A stretch of 64,000 bases of DNA. It comes from DASXRA01 sp036502575. GTDB lineage: Bacteria > Actinomycetota > Actinomycetes > Mycobacteriales > Jatrophihabitantaceae. The position numbers and the translations under genes were made by a program. Positions 59,142 to 64,000 of this stretch are shown piece after piece (the first letter of the stretch is position 1; every line of letters starts with the position of its first letter). Location: positions 186,001 to 250,000 of the forward strand of contig DASXYL010000008.1 in assembly GCA_036502575.1 (NCBI GenBank). Direction: 5' to 3'. The notes under the pieces were generated by a model that searched no databases, was not told where the DNA came from, and saw only the letters and a program-made list of their open reading frames with translations.

Positions 59142-59259
59142 GTTCTTGTTGCTGGAGTCAACCAAGCTCCTTCTCGCCGGTCGCGGCGCCCGCAGGTGGG
59201 CCCGCCCTAGTAGTAGCTATTTCTGCCATGGACCGCTTTCGGAGTGACGAGGTCAGCCG

Positions 59260-60825
59260 GTGAACGCACTCGACCCACCGACGCCTTCAGCCCGCGTGGA
59301 AGGCGAGCCCGCCACCCTGTACTACCTTCTCGACGGGCTGCCCTTCGCCGATAGCACCGACGTGGTCGTATCCGAGAACGGCCGGCTCAGCCTGGGCGAA
59401 CTCCGCGCGTGCGCCGGCGCCCTGGCCACGTCGCTGCGCGAGGCCGGCGTCGCGCCAGGGCACCCGGTCGGCAATCTCGTGGCACCGGGACCGTCCAGCA
59501 TCGTGGTCATGTTCGCGGTGTGGGCGGTCGGGGCGGTGTACGTTCCGATCAATCGGCGTTACACGTCCGGTGAGATCTCCTCCCTGCTGGCCGAGACACC
59601 GGTGGCCCTGATCGTCGGCGCGCCGCTCGACCTCGACGCACACGAGATCCCGATCGGCATCGTGGAACACGACTACCCGCTGTCCCGTTCCGCCGTCCGC
59701 GTGCCCGCGGATCCGACTACCCCGCGCTACGACCCCGACGTCGCGCTCGTGCTGCGGACATCAGGAACGACGGGCCGACCCAAGGCGGTGCTTCTCCGGC
59801 ACTCCGGCACCCTCGATGCCCTGGACGCCAGCCTCGCGAAGCTTCGGCCGTCGCGGCGCCCCCGTCCCGCTGACGCCCGGCGACATCGGATGAGCCTGAT
59901 CCCGCTCTCGCTCGCGCTGTGGGCCGGCATATTCAACGTGCTGTTCACGTTCCGCTCCGGTTCCGGGATCGTGCTTCTCGACCCGTTCACACCGGCCGGG
60001 TTCGCCCACGCGGTGCGCGAACACGAAATGACGTCGACCGTTCTCCCACCGGCCATGATCACGATGATCACGGACGCGGACGACGTCGACGACCTGACCC
60101 CGCTTCGCTTCGTTCGATCCATCACCGCTCCCCTGTCGCCGGACGTGGCCCGCCAGTTCCACGAACGGTTCGGCGTCTTCATCCTCAACTGCTACGGCCA
60201 GACCGAGCTCGGCGGCGAGGTGGTCGGCTGGACCAGCCAGGACGTCCGCGATTTCGGTCTCGACAAGCTCGGCGCCGCCGGACGGGCCTACGACCAGGTC
60301 GATCTCCGGATCCGCGACGAGCACGGATCCGATGCATCGATCGGCGAGTTGGGCGAGATCTACGTGCGCTCACCGTTCCGCATGCGCGGCTACGCATTCT
60401 CCAGCGGAGATATCGACGGCTCCGGCGAAGACCGGTTCGTCGACGGCTACCTGCGTACGGGCGACATCGGGCGCGTCGACGACGACGGCTTCCTGTGGGT
60501 GCTGGGGCGGGTCAGCGACATGATCAACCGCGGCGGCCTGAAGATCTACCCCGACGAGGTGGAGGAAGCGCTGCGCGGCCACCCTTCGGTACGGGACGCC
60601 GGCGTGGCGGGCGTGCCCGACCGCCGGCTCGGCGAGGTGCCGCACGCGTGGCTCGTGACGACCGGCGATCTGGATCCGGACGAGCTGCGAGCGTGGTGCC
60701 GGCAGCATCTCGCCCCGTACAAGGTGCCGACGGGATTCACGCGAATCGACCGTCTCCCCCGGTCGGACGTCGGGAAGCTGCTCCGGCATGACCTGGCGAC
60801 AGGGTTTCGAGCGACGAACGCCTAG
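59260..60825 (+). CDS. Acyl-CoA ligase, AMP-forming (ANL superfamily)
   Basis: A 521-residue ligase: VLRTSGTTGRPKAVLL, NCYGQTELGGE, YLRTGDIGRVDDDG, GRVSDMINRGGLKIYPDEVEEAL and the catalytic Lys in RSDVGKLLRHDL. It makes a CoA thioester of an unknown acid. GTG start at 59260 with a GAGG site 7 bases upstream. Transcribed alone, convergent with the crotonase at 60822 with a 4-base overlap. It differs enough from the other two ligases of the window to act on a different acid. Confidence 0.92.
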   Translation: MNALDPPTPSARVEGEPATLYYLLDGLPFADSTDVVVSENGRLSLGELRACAGALATSLREAGVAPGHPVGNLVAPGPSSIVVMFAVWAVGAVYVPINRRYTSGEISSLLAETPVALIVGAPLDLDAHEIPIGIVEHDYPLSRSAVRVPADPTTPRYDPDVALVLRTSGTTGRPKAVLLRHSGTLDALDASLAKLRPSRRPRPADARRHRMSLIPLSLALWAGIFNVLFTFRSGSGIVLLDPFTPAGFAHAVREHEMTSTVLPPAMITMITDADDVDDLTPLRFVRSITAPLSPDVARQFHERFGVFILNCYGQTELGGEVVGWTSQDVRDFGLDKLGAAGRAYDQVDLRIRDEHGSDASIGELGEIYVRSPFRMRGYAFSSGDIDGSGEDRFVDGYLRTGDIGRVDDDGFLWVLGRVSDMINRGGLKIYPDEVEEALRGHPSVRDAGVAGVPDRRLGEVPHAWLVTTGDLDPDELRAWCRQHLAPYKVPTGFTRIDRLPRSDVGKLLRHDLATGFRATNA

Positions 60826-61604
60826 CTGGTGCGCGACGTCAGCTTCTCGCGCAGCGCCCGCACGCCCTCGGCGAACGCGGGACGGCCCATCGACCACTGC
60901 TGCGCGACCTGTTCGAGGTCGATCGCCATTCGCTCGTGCGTGATCCCCTGACTGGCGACGAGTGACGCCTTCGTCCGGCGCACCAGTTCGGGCGATCGGC
61001 CGGCCACCCGGGTGGCGAGTGCCCGCACGGTCGCAACCAGCTCGTCGTCGCCGACGGCCCGCCACACCAGGCCGATCCGCTCGGCGTGCTCCGCGGAGAC
61101 ACTCTCGCCGAGGATGACCATGGCGGTCGCTGCCTGCGTCCCGACCAGACGCTGCAGGCGCCACAGATGGCCGCCACCGGGATGGATCCCGATGTCGAGG
61201 AACCGCGGATCGAATCGGGCCGACATTCCGGCCACGATGACATCGCAGGCCAGCGCGAAGTTCACTCCGGCGCCCACGGCCGGCCCGTTCACCGCGGCGA
61301 TCACCGGAACCGGCAATGCCGCCAACCCGCGGAACCCGCGATACAGCACCTCCAACGGCTGGTCCCGCCCGGTCAGTGAGTCGATGTCTCCGCCGGCTGA
61401 GAACGTCGATCCCGCCCCGGTGAGGACAGCCACCCGGATCTTCGAGTTGCCGGCGATCTCTTCGCACACGTCGGCGAGCGCGACGCTCAACGGCGCCGAC
61501 ACGCAGTTGCGCCGCGCCGGGTCGTTCAACGTGATCCACGCAATATCGTCGGCGACGTCGACCACGACCAAACCGTCGGCCGCTGCGATTGGACTGTCGG
61601 CCAT
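60822..61604 (-). CDS. Enoyl-CoA hydratase/isomerase (crotonase) family
   Basis: A 260-residue crotonase: IAWITLNDPARRNCVSA, FSAGGDIDSLTGRD, AVNGPAVGAGVNFALACDVIVAG, GIHPGGGHLWRLQRLVG. The GIHPGGG block is like the usual G(L/I)xPGAGG, so this is the most hydratase-like of the six. ATG 61602-61604 follows GAGAAAGG. Its promoter is the 66-bp repeat at 61612-61677, duplicated at 63822-63887. A TetR gene lies upstream in the same direction. Confidence 0.9.
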   Translation of the reverse strand: MADSPIAAADGLVVVDVADDIAWITLNDPARRNCVSAPLSVALADVCEEIAGNSKIRVAVLTGAGSTFSAGGDIDSLTGRDQPLEVLYRGFRGLAALPVPVIAAVNGPAVGAGVNFALACDVIVAGMSARFDPRFLDIGIHPGGGHLWRLQRLVGTQAATAMVILGESVSAEHAERIGLVWRAVGDDELVATVRALATRVAGRSPELVRRTKASLVASQGITHERMAIDLEQVAQQWSMGRPAFAEGVRALREKLTSRTS

Positions 61605-61611
61605 CCAGGCG

Positions 61612-61677
61612 CCTTTCTCGTATTAATATAAAGTTAGCTCCGATAGAGGATGAAGCAAAGATAGCCCAACCGCCGCG
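61612..61677. repeat. 66-bp direct repeat, copy 1 (promoter of crotonase gene)
   Basis: It is identical to 63822-63887 except for one base (position 61666 C, T in copy 2). It contains, on the minus strand, GCTATCTTTGC, a TATATT -10-like box and the GAGAAAGG ribosome site of the crotonase gene, so the unit is a promoter plus leader. Confidence 0.9.
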
Positions 61678-61721
61678 GGGGCTGCACGGACGGAATTTTC
61701 GGCAAGTGGCCGCCACGGCGA

Positions 61722-62309
61722 TCACCGACCGCACCGACTGGGTGGACTGAGCCCGTCGACGATGACGTTGACCAGTCGCTGCACCGCGGCGTCCCGGTCA
61801 CGGTCAGCGGGCACGGCGTCCACCATGGCGTTCACCATCGCCATGACCGCCGTCAGATCCGCGGGCCGGAGGTCCGGACGCAGTTCGCCATCGGCCTGTG
61901 CTCGCCGCAATGGTGGCGCCAGCACGCCGATCAGCATGCGACCGTACCGTCGCTGGTCGCGGAGCGGCAGTTCGTGGATGAGGGCGACGAGCGGGCGCAT
62001 CGTCGCCTGCGTGGACAGCACCCAGTGCAGCAGGTCCCGGAAACAACGACGCTCGCCCTCGGCCGCGCCGACGACGCTCCGCAATGCATCGAGATTCTGC
62101 GCCGCGACGGCGAGCGCGAGCACGTGCCGGTTAGGGAAGTGCCGGTACACGGTGGCTCGCCCGACGCCGGCCCTGCGGGCGATCTCGTCCAGCGGCACGA
62201 CGTCGGGGCAGTCCGCGAACGCCTTGTCGGCCACCCGAAGGATGGCTTCCCGGTTCCGGCGGGCGTCGCTACGTCGCGGTGTCAGCACTCGTGCCGACAC
62301 CTGCGCCAT
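61722..62309 (-). CDS. TetR family regulator
   Basis: A 195-residue TetR protein with AILRVADKAFADCPDVVPL and the recognition helix RAGVGRATVYRHFPNRHVL, then a helical effector domain. The start is ATG 62307-62309. It is divergent from the secreted SGNH hydrolase and upstream of the crotonase gene at 60822 in the same direction. It may control either; a GTGAAC/GTTCAC palindrome overlapping the hydrolase ribosome site is a possible target. Confidence 0.9.
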   Translation of the reverse strand: MAQVSARVLTPRRSDARRNREAILRVADKAFADCPDVVPLDEIARRAGVGRATVYRHFPNRHVLALAVAAQNLDALRSVVGAAEGERRCFRDLLHWVLSTQATMRPLVALIHELPLRDQRRYGRMLIGVLAPPLRRAQADGELRPDLRPADLTAVMAMVNAMVDAVPADRDRDAAVQRLVNVIVDGLSPPSRCGR

Positions 62310-62404
62310 TGCTGCTGCGACACCGGACGAGATTACCCATACCTAGTGAGATCAGCCACCCATTCTCAATCTCGGTTCGCCTCCTTACGCTCCAGATCCA
62401 CGAG

Positions 62405-62422
62405 GTGAACTAGGAGGTTCAC
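62405..62422. promoter_or_regulatory. Inverted repeat GTGAAC-TAGGAG-GTTCAC over the ribosome binding site
   Basis: A perfect 6-6-6 inverted repeat that ends on the base before the GTG start at 62423. The AGGAGG ribosome site (62412-62417) lies in its loop and first arm base. It could be an operator or an RNA hairpin that affects translation. Confidence 0.55.
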
Positions 62423-63739
62423 GTGAGGCTCTCACGGTCGATCGCAACACCGCTCGTGCTCACAACGGTCCTGCTCGGCGTTCTCGCACCGGGCGCGGGT
62501 AACTCACTGGCGGCCACGAGCATCGGCGACGACTGTGCCGGAAGTGGCTGGGTCGCGAGTTGGGGGGCCAGCCCGACCGACTCCGGAGTCCCATTGGACG
62601 CGACCGGATTCCCGACTCCGCAACTGCTGGCGAACCAATCGCTGCGGATGGTCGTCACCCCTCATCTCGGCGGCTCGTCGTTGCGGGTCCATCTGTCCAA
62701 TCGCTTCGGCAGTGCCGCCGTGACATTCGGCCGCGTCACGATCGGAAAGCAGACCAGCGGCGCGGCGGTCGGGCCGATGGTCTCCGTCCGGTTCGGCGGC
62801 GCCCCGTCGGTGACGATTCCGGCCGGGGCCGATGTGGTGAGTGATCCGGTCGCCTTCACCTTCTCGGCGTTCGATCCGCTCGCAATCAGCATGTTCGTAC
62901 CGGGCTACCAGACGGCACCGACCAAACACTGGAACGCCAATGCCACGTCGTACTACTCACTGCCCCTGAGCGGCGACCACACCCGCGACAATGCTGGTTT
63001 CAGCTATGTCGGCCGAACAGGTAGCTGGCTCTACGTCGACGGCCTCGACGTACTCGCACCCGCAGCGACCCGGTCGGTGGTGGCGTTCGGTGATTCCATC
63101 ACCGACGGTTTCGTCTCGCTGACCCCCCTGAGCCTTCCCGCGGACGGCTCGGTCGCGAACACGAACGGGCGTTACCCAGACGACCTCCAGCGCCGACTGA
63201 ACAGCGCCGGGATTCCGGTCTCGGTCATCAACGCCGGAATCGGCGGCAACCAACTGCTGACCGACGGCGAGCCGTTGCAGACCGGGCTCAGCGGCCGGCA
63301 ACGCTTCGACGAGGACGCGCTGCGCCAGGCCGGCGTCAGCGGCGTGCTGCTGCTGGAAGGTATCAATGACCTCGGACTGTCCAGCCGCACGCCCGAGGAG
63401 ATCATCGCCGGTTACACGCAACTGATCGATCAGTCTCATGCGGCGGGCGTACGGATCTGGCTGGGCACGATCACTCCCGCGGCCAATTCCATTGTGGACG
63501 GAACTCTTGCCGCGCCCGACAGCGAACAGTATCGGCAGCAGATCAACACCTGGATACGCGGCCAGCACCTCGCCGACGGATTCGTCGACTTCGATGCCGC
63601 GTTGCGCGATCCCGCCGATCCGTCCACCTTGCTGCCGGCGTACGCCTCGGTGGACAACCTGCACCCCAACCTGGCCGGCTACCAGGCGATGGCCAATGCC
63701 GTCGACCTCGGCCTGCTCGCCTCGACCGCCTGCCGTTAG
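62423..63739 (+). CDS. Secreted SGNH/GDSL hydrolase
   Basis: A 438-residue protein with a signal peptide (residues 1-31: basic start, hydrophobic core, cleavage near LAA). The SGNH motifs are block I AFGDSITDG (Ser225), Gly in NAGIGGNQLL, Asn in LEGINDLG, and DNLHPN with the catalytic Asp/His. A ~190-residue N-terminal beta-rich part precedes it (WVASWGASPTD, as in rhamnogalacturonan-acetylesterase-like actinobacterial lipases/esterases). It hydrolyses an ester outside the cell and may free the carboxylic acid substrate. GTG start directly after the ribosome-site palindrome. Confidence 0.92.
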   Translation: MRLSRSIATPLVLTTVLLGVLAPGAGNSLAATSIGDDCAGSGWVASWGASPTDSGVPLDATGFPTPQLLANQSLRMVVTPHLGGSSLRVHLSNRFGSAAVTFGRVTIGKQTSGAAVGPMVSVRFGGAPSVTIPAGADVVSDPVAFTFSAFDPLAISMFVPGYQTAPTKHWNANATSYYSLPLSGDHTRDNAGFSYVGRTGSWLYVDGLDVLAPAATRSVVAFGDSITDGFVSLTPLSLPADGSVANTNGRYPDDLQRRLNSAGIPVSVINAGIGGNQLLTDGEPLQTGLSGRQRFDEDALRQAGVSGVLLLEGINDLGLSSRTPEEIIAGYTQLIDQSHAAGVRIWLGTITPAANSIVDGTLAAPDSEQYRQQINTWIRGQHLADGFVDFDAALRDPADPSTLLPAYASVDNLHPNLAGYQAMANAVDLGLLASTACR

Positions 63740-63822
63740 CTGCTCAACGGGCCGAAAATACCGGCCAGGAGCTGTTCCCAGGCCGAACCGCGCTCGGCGA
63801 GGCCGAGGTCCTCGATGAGCAC
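63736..63822 (-). pseudogene. Thiolase (SCP-x type) scar fused to a duplicated promoter
   Basis: A 28-codon minus-strand frame starting GTG 63822 and ending TAA 63736. Its first ~21 residues, LIEDLGLAERGSAWEQLLAG, match the block LMEELGFAERGTAWKEVLAG in the thiolase at 21507, then the match ends. The fragment begins directly after the ribosome site of the 66-bp repeat copy 2, so a deletion joined a promoter/leader to an internal piece of a thiolase gene. It overlaps the SGNH stop. No function is expected. Confidence 0.75.
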
Positions 63823-63887
63823 CTTTCTCGTATTAATATAAAGTTAGCTCCGATAGAGGATGAAGCAAAGATAGCTCAACCGCCGCG
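63822..63887. repeat. 66-bp direct repeat, copy 2
   Basis: Same as 61612-61677 with one mismatch, same orientation. Here it lies before the thiolase scar and about 40 bases upstream of a GntR gene on the opposite strand. It includes GCAAAGATAGC at 63865-63875. Confidence 0.9.
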
Positions 63888-63925
63888 CTAGAGTGGACCG
63901 TCCCTCCGAGCTGAAGGAGCGCGCG

Positions 63926-64000
63926 TTGCGCCAGCTACGCCAACCACGACTTGCGGAGATCGTCGCCGCCAGCTTGCGTGACGACATACTCACCGGCCGG
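63926..64000 (+). CDS. GntR family regulator, 5' end only
   Basis: Twenty-five codons are present before the window ends. The start is TTG 63926 after GAAGGAG, and the sequence RLAEIVAASLRDDILTGR is the first helix of a GntR/FadR winged-helix domain, like the RRMIFD helices in the GntR pair at 19143-20571. It is divergent from the thiolase scar and lies beside the 66-bp repeat, which may be its operator. The rest of the gene is outside the window. Confidence 0.75.
   Translation, partial: MRQLRQPRLAEIVAASLRDDILTGR

Noticed and set aside
1..64000. CRISPR arrays, tRNA/rRNA genes, transposases, phage genes
   Set aside because: No regularly spaced repeats, no tRNA- or rRNA-like sequences and no transposase or integrase motifs were seen.

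Overview
The window looks like part of a high-GC actinobacterial chromosome. GTG and TTG starts are frequent and Shine-Dalgarno sites are of the GAGG type. The redox enzymes include a short-chain dehydrogenase of the mycofactocin-coupled type and a luciferase-like oxidoreductase of the F420 type, and there are many GntR and TetR regulators. I cannot name the genus. No rRNA, tRNA, CRISPR array, transposase or phage gene was seen.

Almost the whole window is a catabolic island for acyl-CoA chemistry. It has three acyl-CoA ligases, five CaiB/BaiF-type CoA-transferase genes (one a tandem fusion, so six domains), five acyl-CoA dehydrogenases, six crotonase-family proteins, two MaoC-type hydratases, a FadA-type thiolase, two SCP-x/Ltp-type thiolase-fold proteins each with a DUF35 partner, and a TesB thioesterase. 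It also has seven classical short-chain dehydrogenases, two aldehyde dehydrogenases, a P450, three amidohydrolase-2 TIM-barrel proteins, an acetoacetate-decarboxylase-like protein and an FAD-linked oxidase. The set resembles steroid or isoprenoid side-chain and ring catabolism, but the substrate cannot be read from the sequence. No Rieske oxygenase, ring-cleavage enzyme or Kst-type steroid enzyme is present.

Layout. 1-1172: an SDR and a broken glutathione peroxidase. 1286-8698: two near-duplicate lipoprotein binding proteins with an SDR between them, a LivG-type ATPase and a rare LivH-LivM-LivF fusion, together forming an ABC importer. 8709-13857: an operon on the minus strand with a heteromeric acyl-CoA dehydrogenase pair, CaiB, thioesterase and SDR. 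13928-17215: CaiB, MaoC and ligase. 17185-20571: SDR, crotonase and two paralogous GntR regulators placed tail to tail. 20704-24094: crotonase, thiolase and a cysteine-free thiolase-fold/DUF35 fusion. 24242-32045: an amidohydrolase-P450-ALDH-SDR operon, CaiB and two TetR regulators, with a clear TGAACNNNNGTTCA operator family. 32141-34307: amidohydrolase and a NIPSNAP-like protein. 34304-40536: ligase, SnoaL-like, LLM oxidoreductase, a second acyl-CoA dehydrogenase pair and crotonase. 40607-45115: MaoC, CaiB, acyl-CoA dehydrogenase and a crotonase predicted to be leaderless. 45167-52379: thiolase, crotonase, amidohydrolase, DUF35, Ltp2-like retro-aldolase and the double CaiB fusion. 52395-57131: SDR, ALDH, SDR and FAD oxidase. 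57140-61604: decarboxylase-like, epimerase-like, ligase and crotonase. 61722-64000: TetR, a secreted SGNH hydrolase, a thiolase scar behind a duplicated promoter, and the start of a third GntR gene.

A working model (inference): solute is captured by the lipoproteins and imported, oxidised by P450, SDR and ALDH to a carboxylate, loaded on CoA by ligases or CaiB transferases, dehydrogenated and hydrated, and cleaved either by thiolysis or by a retro-aldol step. Short AT-rich motifs (TATCTTA/TAAGATA and AAGTATA) recur in many of the promoter gaps, which suggests that the scattered operons are controlled together.
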